The notes under the pieces were generated by a model. It saw nothing but the letters and a program-made list of their open reading frames with translations, ran no database searches and was not told where the DNA came from. A stretch of DNA of 64,000 bases from Cupriavidus sp. (GTDB lineage Bacteria > Pseudomonadota > Gammaproteobacteria > Burkholderiales > Burkholderiaceae), in the NCBI GenBank assembly GCA_031180665.1, contig JAPSLP010000001.1, forward strand, positions 62,001-126,000. Direction: 5' to 3'. Below, in pieces: positions 19,946 through 27,428 of this stretch (within the stretch, counting starts at the first letter, position 1; each line of letters opens with the position of its first letter). The translations under genes and the position numbers were made by a program.

Positions 19946-20782
19946 TCAGCGGTTGCGTATCCACGTCTTCCATGCGATCCACAGCTTGCGCATGGGTGTC
20001 AGCGAGATGCGCTGGTTCAATACCTGGAAGCCGCTGGCCTCGATCTCGTCGAGCAGGGCGTGGTAGATCGCGCCCATCAGCAGGCCCGCACGTTGCGCGC
20101 GGCGGTCGGCATCGGGCAGCAGCGCCAGCGCCTCGCGGTAGAAGGCGCGCGCGCGCTCGGCGTGATATTCCATCAGCGCGACGAAGCGCGGCGAATGGCG
20201 GCCCTGCATGATGTCGGCGGCCGGCACCTCGAAGCGCTGCAGCACATTGACCGGCAGATAGAGGCGACCGCGCCGCGCGTCCTCGCCGACGTCGCGGATG
20301 ATATTGACCAGTTGCAGCGAGCGCCCGAGCTTCTCGGCGAATTCGAGCGTGCGCGGGTCGCGGTAGCCGAAGATGCGCGCGCTCATGGTGCCGACCACGC
20401 CTGCCACGCAATGGCAATAGCGGTCCAGGCCTGCCTCGTCCAGGTAGCGCGTCTGCATCAGGTCCATTTCCATGCCTTCCAGCACTTCGGCGAGCATCGG
20501 CTGCGTCAGCCCGCAAGAGGCCAGATGCGGCTGCAGCGCCAGCGTGGTCGGATGGGTCGGCGCGCCGGCGAACAGGCGGTTCAGCTCGCCGTGCCACCAC
20601 GCCAGCTGCTGCTGGGCGACGGTCAGGTCCTGGGTCTCGTCGACGACGTCGTCGACTTCGCGGCACCAGGCATAGAGCGCGGTGATGGCACGCCGCCGTT
20701 CCGGAGGCAGGAACAGGAAGCTGTAGTAGAAGCTGGAGCCGCTCTGGGCGGCCTTGTCTTGACAATACTGGTCGGGCGTCAC
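19946..20782 (-). CDS. hpnD: Presqualene diphosphate synthase HpnD
   Basis: This enzyme condenses two farnesyl diphosphates to presqualene diphosphate. The Asp-rich motif CREVDDVVDE (residues 40-49) and the second motif RDVGEDARRGRLYLP bind the magnesium-diphosphate. I prefer the GTG at 20782 (TPDQYCQDK..., 278 residues), because family members begin at this point; a GTG at 20809 gives nine more residues. Neither has a strong ribosome site. hpnC lies 67-94 bp upstream, across an 11-bp tandem array. Confidence 0.92.
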   Translation of the reverse strand: MTPDQYCQDKAAQSGSSFYYSFLFLPPERRRAITALYAWCREVDDVVDETQDLTVAQQQLAWWHGELNRLFAGAPTHPTTLALQPHLASCGLTQPMLAEVLEGMEMDLMQTRYLDEAGLDRYCHCVAGVVGTMSARIFGYRDPRTLEFAEKLGRSLQLVNIIRDVGEDARRGRLYLPVNVLQRFEVPAADIMQGRHSPRFVALMEYHAERARAFYREALALLPDADRRAQRAGLLMGAIYHALLDEIEASGFQVLNQRISLTPMRKLWIAWKTWIRNR

Positions 20783-20824
20783 GCCGGTCTCGGGCTCGCT
20801 AGGGGACACACTCGGGGGATCAAC

Positions 20825-20866
20825 CTGGGCTCAATCTGGGCTCAATCTGGGCTCAATGTGGGCTCG
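20825..20866. repeat. 11-bp tandem array between hpnC and hpnD
   Basis: CTGGGCTCAAT is repeated three times with a fourth partial unit (GTGGGCTCGG), exactly in the short gap between the two genes and just before the hpnD start. Copy-number change would alter the spacing upstream of hpnD. Confidence 0.85.
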
Positions 20867-20875
20867 GTCCCGAAC

Positions 20876-21811
20876 TCAATGAGCGCGCTTGCTCGGCGCG
20901 GTGCCGGACCGGTAGCGCGCTGCCGCTCGCCATGCCAGCAGCAGCCAGTCGGCGGGCCCCAGCGTTGGGCGGCGCCGGAAGACATCGTAGCCGACGGCCT
21001 CGATGCGTTCCAGCACGCGCAGACCGCCTTGCACCACCAGCCGCAGCTCCCAGCCGATGCGCCAGTCCACCGTGCGCGGCAGGTCCAGCGCGAGCGAAGC
21101 GCCGGATTGTAGCATCGCCTCCGTCCGTATTTTCAGCTCCTCCATCAGCGCCAGCCAGCGTACATCGCAGCGACCCTCGGCGAGCGCGTCGTCGTCGACG
21201 CCGTGGCGCGCCATCGCGTCGGCCGGCAGGTAGATGCGGCCGCGCGCGAAGTCGATGGCGACGTCCTGCCAGAAGTTGACCAGCTGCAGGCCGGTGCAGA
21301 TCGCGTCGGACCGTGCGAAGCGGTCCGGCGTGGCCGCGCCGTACAGATGCAGCATCAGCCGGCCGACCGGATTGGCGGAGCGGCGCGAGTAGTCGAGCAG
21401 GCTGTCCCAGTCGGCATGGCGGTGCACGGTCACGTCCTGCCGGAACGCATCGAGCAGGTCGTGGAACAGCGTCAGCGGTAACTGGTATTGGGCGATCACG
21501 TCGGCCAGCGCCCGCATCATCGGCGTGCCCGGATCGGTGCCGGCATCGATGCGGTCGAGCGCATCGGCCAGCGCGCCGAGCGCGGCCAGCCGCTCGTGCG
21601 GCGCGGCATCGCCCTCGTCGGCCAGATCGTCCGCGGTGCGCGCGAAGCGGTAGATCACCGCCACCGGCCGGCGCAGCCGCCGCGGCAGCAGCACGCTGGC
21701 GACCGGGAAGTTCTCGTAGTGGTCGATGGCGACGCCTTGATCAGCGGCTTGCTCGGCGGCAGGGGGCGGCGTTGGCATCGTATCGGCGGAGGTCGCGTCG
21801 GGCTTGGACAT
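20876..21811 (-). CDS. hpnC: Hydroxysqualene synthase HpnC
   Basis: This 311-residue trans-isoprenyl-diphosphate synthase-fold protein converts presqualene diphosphate to hydroxysqualene. It has the ARTADDLADEGD first Asp motif and the FWQDVAIDFARGRIYLP second motif that distinguish HpnC from HpnD. The first ~30 residues (Ala/Pro/Asp-rich) are not conserved in type, so translation may begin at the Met of MPTPPPAAEQ. It heads the hpnCDE group; no squalene-hopene cyclase lies in the window. Confidence 0.91.
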   Translation of the reverse strand: MSKPDATSADTMPTPPPAAEQAADQGVAIDHYENFPVASVLLPRRLRRPVAVIYRFARTADDLADEGDAAPHERLAALGALADALDRIDAGTDPGTPMMRALADVIAQYQLPLTLFHDLLDAFRQDVTVHRHADWDSLLDYSRRSANPVGRLMLHLYGAATPDRFARSDAICTGLQLVNFWQDVAIDFARGRIYLPADAMARHGVDDDALAEGRCDVRWLALMEELKIRTEAMLQSGASLALDLPRTVDWRIGWELRLVVQGGLRVLERIEAVGYDVFRRRPTLGPADWLLLAWRAAARYRSGTAPSKRAH

Positions 21812-21864
21812 GGCCGCAGCATTGTAACCACCGGCTCCCCGGCCAGGCCGGCAAGACCTCTTTC

Positions 21865-21919
21865 GAGCCGTTCGGGAGCCGTTCGGGAGCGGTTCGGGGG
21901 CCGTTCGGGGGCCGTTCGG
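21865..21919. repeat. 11-bp tandem array upstream of hpnC
   Basis: Five units of GAGCCGTTCGG-type (GAGCCGTTCGG twice, GAGCGGTTCGG, GGGCCGTTCGG twice) end in a G-run. The array starts about 54 bp before the hpnC ATG, in the likely promoter or leader region. Confidence 0.88.
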
Positions 21920-22029
21920 GGGACGCTGGCACCCCTACCGATTGGGGGCATGTTGGAGCGCATCGCACGCCAATTCGCGCCTAAATCGACGGTTTTACCC
22001 CTCAAATGGGGTGGTTCGTCGCGTCGCGT

Positions 22030-22058
22030 TTGACGCACCCCGAATGGCTGGATATATT
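22030..22058 (+). promoter_or_regulatory. Sigma70-type promoter of the RND efflux operon
   Basis: TTGACG and TATATT are separated by exactly 17 bp, an excellent match to the sigma70 consensus in an otherwise very GC-rich region. It points toward the adaptor gene, whose ATG is about 150 bp downstream, leaving room for a long leader. Confidence 0.65.
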
Positions 22059-22209
22059 GCTGACCGGCCGGTTATTTACTGCCGGACCCGCCGTCCCTGG
22101 GGCGGCGCCATCGTCGTGTCGCGCGGCAGCGCTGCAGCTCGCCGCCAGTCCGGCCGTGCCGGCGCACGTCGCCTCCCGTCATGCCGTTGCACCCGTCTTA
22201 TCGCCATCC

Positions 22210-23439
22210 ATGCCAGTGCCTTGTCCCGGGCCGGAAGTCGCGGCCGTCAACGCTTTCAAGCCCTTGCCGTCGACCGTCGGCGCGGTGTTGCTGTTTGCCA
22301 TGCTGGTGCTGAGCGGGTGCTCGCGCGAGCCCGAGCGCGCGCCCGAGGTCCGGCCCGTGCGTCTGCTGCAGCTGCAGTCGGCCACCGGCCAGTCTGCCTA
22401 CGAGTTTTCCGGCGACGTGCGGCCGCGCATCGAGTCACGGCTCGGTTTCCGCGTCGGCGGCAAGATCGCCGCGCGCCTGGTCGATGTCGGTGCCACGGTC
22501 CGGCGTGGGCAGCCGCTGGCCCGGCTCGATCCGACCGATCTGCACCTGGCCGAGCAGGGCTCGCGCGCGCAGTACGAGGCGGCGCGCACCGACCGCGACC
22601 TCGCGGCCGCCGATCTGAAACGCTACAACGACCTGTTCGCCAAGGGCTTTATCAGCGCGGCCGAGCAGAACCGGCGCCAGGCCAGCTACGAGGCCGCCGC
22701 CGCGCGGCTGCGCCAGGCCGAGGCCGCGCTGCGCGAGCAGACCAACCAGACCGGCTATACGGTGCTGGCCGCGGATGCCGACGGGGTGGTCACCGCGATT
22801 GATGCCGAAGTAGGGCAGGTGGTCAGCGCCGGGCAGTCGGTGGTGCGGGTTGCGCAAACCGCCGAGAAGGAGGTCGCGATCGGCCTGCCCGAGGATCAGG
22901 TGGACTGGCTGCGCGACATCCGCGACGTCAGCGTGCGGACCTGGGCCGAGCCCGACCGCGTGCTGCCGGGGCGCGTGCGCGAGATCGCCGCGGCCGCCGA
23001 CCCGGTCACGCGGACCTACGCGGCCCGTATCACGGTACCGAATCCGCCCGCCGACCTGAAGTTCGGCATGACTGCGATGGTCACCTTCGTGCGGGCCGGC
23101 GCGTCGCCTGCGGTCCGCGTGCCGCTGACCGCGCTGCTGCAGCAGCAGGGCACGAACCAGGTCTGGGTCTATGACAGCGCGGCCGGCACGGTGCAGCCGG
23201 CGGCGGTCACGCTCGGTCAGCCGATCGGCAACGAGATCGAGGTCAGCAGCGGGCTGCGACCGGGCCAGACCATCGTCACCGCCGGTGTGCATCTGCTCAA
23301 GCCGGGCCAGAAGGTGCGGCCGCTGCAGACGGTTGCGCCGGCGTCGACGCCGACGTCGGCGCCCAAGTCCGTCCCGACAGCGGCCCCGGGCTCCGCGCCA
23401 ACCGCCGCCCCGGCCAGCGCGCCGGCCGCCCGAAGCTAA
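22210..23439 (+). CDS. RND efflux periplasmic adaptor (membrane fusion lipoprotein)
   Basis: This 409-residue protein links an inner-membrane RND pump to an outer-membrane channel. A hydrophobic lead ending LVLSGC gives a lipobox, so it is probably a lipoprotein. It has the biotinyl-lipoyl halves (ESRLGFRVGGKI and GYTVLAADADGVV), an alpha-helical hairpin rich in Arg/Ala/Glu between them, and the beta-barrel part. The C-terminus is an odd Ala/Pro/Ser/Thr repeat tail. The start MPVPCPGPE at 22210 precedes the signal directly. The pump gene follows by 10 bp; no outer-membrane partner is in the window. Confidence 0.9.
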   Translation: MPVPCPGPEVAAVNAFKPLPSTVGAVLLFAMLVLSGCSREPERAPEVRPVRLLQLQSATGQSAYEFSGDVRPRIESRLGFRVGGKIAARLVDVGATVRRGQPLARLDPTDLHLAEQGSRAQYEAARTDRDLAAADLKRYNDLFAKGFISAAEQNRRQASYEAAAARLRQAEAALREQTNQTGYTVLAADADGVVTAIDAEVGQVVSAGQSVVRVAQTAEKEVAIGLPEDQVDWLRDIRDVSVRTWAEPDRVLPGRVREIAAAADPVTRTYAARITVPNPPADLKFGMTAMVTFVRAGASPAVRVPLTALLQQQGTNQVWVYDSAAGTVQPAAVTLGQPIGNEIEVSSGLRPGQTIVTAGVHLLKPGQKVRPLQTVAPASTPTSAPKSVPTAAPGSAPTAAPASAPAARS

Positions 23440-23449
23440 GGGCGCGGCG

Positions 23450-26400
23450 ATGGAGCATTCCCGTTTCAATCTGTCGCGCTGGGCGCTCGAGCACCAGGCG
23501 CTGACCCGCTATCTGCTGGTGGTGTTCCTGCTGGCGGGACTGATGTCGTATTTCCAGCTGGGCCAGGACGAGGACCCGCCGTTCACCTTCCGCGTGATGG
23601 TGGTGCAGGCCTTCTGGCCCGGCGCCACCGCCGAGCAGATCGCGGTGCAGGTCACCGACAAGCTCGAGCGCCAGCTGCAGGAGGTGCCGTACGCGGACAA
23701 GATCCGCAGCTTCTCCAAGCCGGGCGAGACCACGGTGATCTTCCAGCTGCGCGACGACGCGCCGGCCAGGGAGACCGCGCAGATCTGGTACACGGTGCGC
23801 AAGAAGATCGGCGATATCGCCGGCACGCTGCCGGCCGGCGTGCGCGGACCGTTCTTCAACGACGAGTTCGGCGATGTCTACGGCACCATCTATGCGCTGT
23901 CCGCCGACGGTTTCACCTACAAGGAGCTGCGCGAATATGCCGACCTGGTGCGCCAGCAACTGCTGCGCGTGCCGTCGGTCGCCAAGGTGTCGCTGATCGG
24001 CCTGCAGGACGAGAAGATCTATATCGAGTTCAACCAGACCCGCTTCGCGCAGCTGGGCCTGGACCTGAACGCGATCGCCGACCAGATCGCCGAGCAGAAC
24101 AACCTGACCGCCAGCGGCGTGCTGGTGACGCCCAGCGACAACGTGCAGGTGCGCGTGTCGGGCCAGTTTGCCGATGTCGGCGATCTGCGCAATATGGTGC
24201 TGCGCGGGCCCAACGGTGCGGCGAATATCCGGCTCGGCGATATCGCGCGGGTCTATCGCGGCTATGTCGATCCGCCGGCGCCGCGCATGCGCTTCAACGG
24301 CAAGGATGTGATCGGCCTGGGCATCTCGATGGAGAAGGGCGGCGACATCATCGAACTGGGTGAGTCGCTGCGGGCAGAAGCGGACAAGCTGCGCAAGCAG
24401 CTGCCGGTCGGCATCGAGATGGAGCAGGTGCAGGACCAGCCCGAGGCGGTCAAGCGCTCGGTCGGGGAGTTCGTGCGCGTGCTGATCGAGGCAGTGGTGA
24501 TCGTGCTGGCGGTCAGCTTCATCTCGCTGGGCCTGCACACGAAGCCGCTGCGGCTCGACGCCCGGCCCGGGCTGGTGGTGGCGCTGACGATCCCGCTGGT
24601 GCTGGCGGTCACCTTCCTGTTCATGAACGTGTTCGACATCGGCCTGCACAAGGTGTCGCTGGGCGCGCTGATCATCGCGCTGGGCCTGCTGGTCGACGAC
24701 GCCATCATCGCGGTCGAGATGATGGTGCGCAAGCTGGAAGAGGGCTTCTCCAAGATGGAGGCGGCGACCTTCGCCTATACCTCGACCGCGATGCCGATGC
24801 TGACCGGCACCTTGATCACCGCCGCCGGCTTCCTGCCGGTGGGGCTGGCGCGTTCGACGGTCGGCGAATACACCTTCGCGATCTTCGCGGTGACCGCGCT
24901 CGCGCTGGTGCTGTCGTGGCTGGCTGCGGTCTACTTCACGCCGTACCTGGGCTATCTGCTGCTGAAGGTCAAGCCCAGCGAGGGCGGCCATCACGAGGTG
25001 TTCGACACGCCGTTCTACGCGCGCTTTCGCCGCGCGGTGGACTGGTGCGTGGACTGGCGCAAGACCGTGATCGCGATCACGCTGGCGACCTTCGGGCTCG
25101 GCATCTTCGCCTTCCAGTTCGTCGAGAAGCAGTTTTTCCCCGATTCCAGCCGCCCCGAGCTGATGGTCGAGATGTGGCTGCCGGAGGGCGCCAGCTTTGC
25201 GCAGAGCGAGGCCGAGGCCAGGCGCTTCGAGGCGGCGCTGCGCGGCGATGCCGATGTCGGCAGCATCACGACCTTCGTCGGCACCGGCGCGCCGCGCTTC
25301 TATCTGCCGCTGGATCAGATCTTCCCGCAGAGCAATGTGGTGCAGCTGATCGTGCTGCCGGTCGACGTCGAGGTGCGCGAGCGGCTGCGCCAGCGCATCA
25401 TCGCGCTGCTGGCCAGCGACTTCCCGCAACTGCGCGGCCGCGTCAAGCTGCTGCCGAACGGGCCGCCGGTGGCTTATCCGGTGCAGTTCCGCGTGATCGG
25501 TCCCGAAGCCGCGGCGGTGCGGCGGATCGCCGATCAGGTCAAGGCGATCATGAGCGCCAACCCGAACACGGTCGGCGTCAACGACAACTGGAACGAGAAC
25601 GTCAAGGTGCTGCGCCTGGACATCGACCAGGAAAAGGCGCGCGCGCTCGGCGTGACCACCAATGCGATCGCCCGCGTCACGCAGACCGTGCTGACCGGCG
25701 CGCCGGTCGGCCAGTATCGCGACGGCGACAAGCTGATCGACATCGTGATGCGCTCGGCCAGGGACGAACGCGAGGCGCTGGCCGACCTGCACAACGTGCA
25801 GGTGCCGACCAGCAGCGGCCGCGCGGTGCCGCTGACGCAGGTCGCGCGCATCGGCATCCGCTCCGAGCCGGGCATCGTCTGGCGCGAGAATCGCGACTTC
25901 GGCGTGACCGTGCAGGCCGATGTGGTCGATGGCATCCAGGGCCCGACCGTGACCGCGCAGATCGATCCGCAGCTCGACAAGCTGCGCGCCGAGCTGCCGG
26001 CCGGCTACCTGATCACGGTGGCCGGGGCCGAGGAGGAGAGCGGCAAGGCGGGCGCGTCGATCGCCGCGCAACTGCCGCTTTGCGTGTTCCTGATCTTCAC
26101 GCTGCTGATGCTGCAGCTGCACAGCTTCTCGCGCGCGGTGATGGTGTTCCTGACCGGCCCGCTCGGGCTGATCGGCGCCGCGGCGACGCTGCTGCTGCTG
26201 CAGGCGCCGATGGGCTTCGTCGCCCAACTGGGCATCACCGCGCTGGTCGGCATGATCATCCGCAACTCGGTGATCCTGGTCGACCAGATCGAGCAGGACA
26301 TCCGCGCGGGCGTGCCGGCCTGGACCGCGATCGTCGAGGCCGCGGTACGGCGCATGCGGCCCATCATGCTGACCGCGGCGGCCGCCGTGCTGGCGATGAT

Positions 26401-26557
26401 CCCGCTGTCGCGCTCGGTGTTCTGGGGGCCGATGGCGGTCGCGATCATGGGCGGGCTGATCGTCGCCACGGTGCTGACGCTGCTGTTCCTGCCGGCGCTG
26501 TACGCCGCCTGGTTCCGCGTGCGCCGGCCGGAGGAGGCGAGCGGCGTGATGGCTTGA
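23450..26557 (+). CDS. RND multidrug efflux permease (AcrB/HAE1 family)
   Basis: This 1035-residue inner-membrane proton antiporter begins with the usual N-terminal helix (LTRYLLVVFLLAGLMSYFQL), followed by a large periplasmic loop, helices 2-6, a second loop and helices 8-12. The proton-relay Asp pair is visible in GLLVDDAIIAVEM. The length is typical. It is co-transcribed with the upstream adaptor. The sequence (FQLGQDEDPPFTFR) fits the less-studied branch of drug/solvent pumps more than AcrB itself, so the substrate is unknown. Confidence 0.94.
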   Translation: MEHSRFNLSRWALEHQALTRYLLVVFLLAGLMSYFQLGQDEDPPFTFRVMVVQAFWPGATAEQIAVQVTDKLERQLQEVPYADKIRSFSKPGETTVIFQLRDDAPARETAQIWYTVRKKIGDIAGTLPAGVRGPFFNDEFGDVYGTIYALSADGFTYKELREYADLVRQQLLRVPSVAKVSLIGLQDEKIYIEFNQTRFAQLGLDLNAIADQIAEQNNLTASGVLVTPSDNVQVRVSGQFADVGDLRNMVLRGPNGAANIRLGDIARVYRGYVDPPAPRMRFNGKDVIGLGISMEKGGDIIELGESLRAEADKLRKQLPVGIEMEQVQDQPEAVKRSVGEFVRVLIEAVVIVLAVSFISLGLHTKPLRLDARPGLVVALTIPLVLAVTFLFMNVFDIGLHKVSLGALIIALGLLVDDAIIAVEMMVRKLEEGFSKMEAATFAYTSTAMPMLTGTLITAAGFLPVGLARSTVGEYTFAIFAVTALALVLSWLAAVYFTPYLGYLLLKVKPSEGGHHEVFDTPFYARFRRAVDWCVDWRKTVIAITLATFGLGIFAFQFVEKQFFPDSSRPELMVEMWLPEGASFAQSEAEARRFEAALRGDADVGSITTFVGTGAPRFYLPLDQIFPQSNVVQLIVLPVDVEVRERLRQRIIALLASDFPQLRGRVKLLPNGPPVAYPVQFRVIGPEAAAVRRIADQVKAIMSANPNTVGVNDNWNENVKVLRLDIDQEKARALGVTTNAIARVTQTVLTGAPVGQYRDGDKLIDIVMRSARDEREALADLHNVQVPTSSGRAVPLTQVARIGIRSEPGIVWRENRDFGVTVQADVVDGIQGPTVTAQIDPQLDKLRAELPAGYLITVAGAEEESGKAGASIAAQLPLCVFLIFTLLMLQLHSFSRAVMVFLTGPLGLIGAAATLLLLQAPMGFVAQLGITALVGMIIRNSVILVDQIEQDIRAGVPAWTAIVEAAVRRMRPIMLTAAAAVLAMIPLSRSVFWGPMAVAIMGGLIVATVLTLLFLPALYAAWFRVRRPEEASGVMA

Positions 26558-26611
26558 TGGCGGGGTGACGATGGGTGGCCCGGGGGGCTGGATTCGCGCC
26601 AGACCATGCGC

Positions 26612-26617
26612 TACAAT
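26612..26617 (+). promoter_or_regulatory. Putative -10 element upstream of tRNA-Leu
   Basis: GCTACAATCCGCGG carries a TACAAT -10 and a GC-rich discriminator, as expected for a stable-RNA promoter under stringent control. It is about 150 bp before the tRNA, so the transcript would carry a long 5' leader. No clear -35. Confidence 0.4.
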
Positions 26618-26764
26618 CCGCGGTCTTTGCCGGGCAGCGGTGCAACGCCGCGGGCCGGCCGGAGAAGCAGGGGGCGCATGCGGTTCCAGTCGCCTCTTTT
26701 TGTTTTTTCGGCCCTGTGCCCGGCAGACCGCGGTACCTCCCGCCAGGGTTGAACCGCTTGGACC

Positions 26765-26851
26765 GCGAGGGTGGCGAAATTGGTAGACGCACCAGGTTTA
26801 GGTCCTGACGCCAGCAATGGTGTAGGGGTTCGAGTCCCCTCCCTCGCACCA
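26765..26851 (+). tRNA. tRNA-Leu(UAG)
   Basis: This 87-nt class II tRNA has acceptor stem GCGAGGG/CCCTCGC, D arm with GGTAGACGC, anticodon stem CAGG-TTTAGGT-CCTG with anticodon TAG at 26799-26801, a variable arm, a T arm GGGGTTCGAGTCCCC and encoded CCA. It reads CUA and, by wobble, other CUN leucine codons. Confidence 0.95.
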
Positions 26852-27018
26852 CACCGCTTCATCGCTTCGATCCGATCCGGGATGCCGCGCCCAACGTGAT
26901 CGGCGAAACATTTGCTTACCGACGTTTCACCTTCTGCCTCGCCGGCGACCGGTGCCGGCTGTAAGCTCCCCGACAAGAAGAACTCCGCGCCGCGCTCGCG
27001 TCGAATCGGGACACCATC

Positions 27019-27339
27019 ATGCCCCCCACCGCAAAATCCCTCTGTCTTGCTGCCTTGCTTGCGCTGCCGCTGGCCGCCCAGGCCGACCCCTGGAAGGACG
27101 AAAGCGGCCATGGCAAATGGCGCGGCCACCACCATGGCGGCGACTACAAAGAGGAATACTGGGACGGCAACTGCAAGGTCGAACGCAAGTTCAAGGGCAA
27201 CGGCGACTACAAGGAAGAGCGCAAGTGCAAGGGGCCGCGCTACGGGTACTACGGTCCGGCACCGGTCTATGTCGAGCCCGCCCCGGTGTATGTGCCGCCC
27301 GGCGTCACCGTGCACGGCACCGTGACCTTCCCGCGCTGA
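27019..27339 (+). CDS. Small secreted hypothetical protein
   Basis: This 106-residue protein has a signal peptide (SLCLAALLALPLAAQA, cleavage before DPWKDE). The mature part is short and charged, with a His/Gly patch (GHGKWRGHHHGG), an internal repeat (GDYKEEYWDGNCKVERK and GDYKEERKCKG) that contains the two cysteines, and a Pro/Tyr/Val-rich tail (PAPVYVEPAPVYVPPG). It is likely periplasmic with one disulfide. No function is recognised; the Tyr/Pro tail resembles surface-associated proteins. The neighbours are tRNA-Leu and the F-box-like gene. Confidence 0.75.
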   Translation: MPPTAKSLCLAALLALPLAAQADPWKDESGHGKWRGHHHGGDYKEEYWDGNCKVERKFKGNGDYKEERKCKGPRYGYYGPAPVYVEPAPVYVPPGVTVHGTVTFPR

Positions 27340-27428
27340 TTTCGGCCGCGTTCGCCGTTCCATCGGCCGAGCCAGCCATGGCCGGGTGGCCGGCGCCCCA
27401 GCATGCCGCGCCGGCATGGCGCTGCGCA

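Larger units (their letters stand above)
21812..22209. other. Divergent intergenic region hpnC / RND adaptor
   Basis: This 398-bp gap holds an 11-bp tandem array near the hpnC side and a strong sigma70-like promoter facing the efflux genes. The open frame that reaches back through it into the adaptor gene lacks a ribosome site and signal-like start. No further gene is seen. Confidence 0.6.

Noticed and set aside
22006..22209. Extended N-terminus of the RND adaptor from 22006
   Set aside because: It would run through the sigma70-type promoter and place over 90 residues before the lipobox; the ATG at 22210 gives a normal lipoprotein signal.
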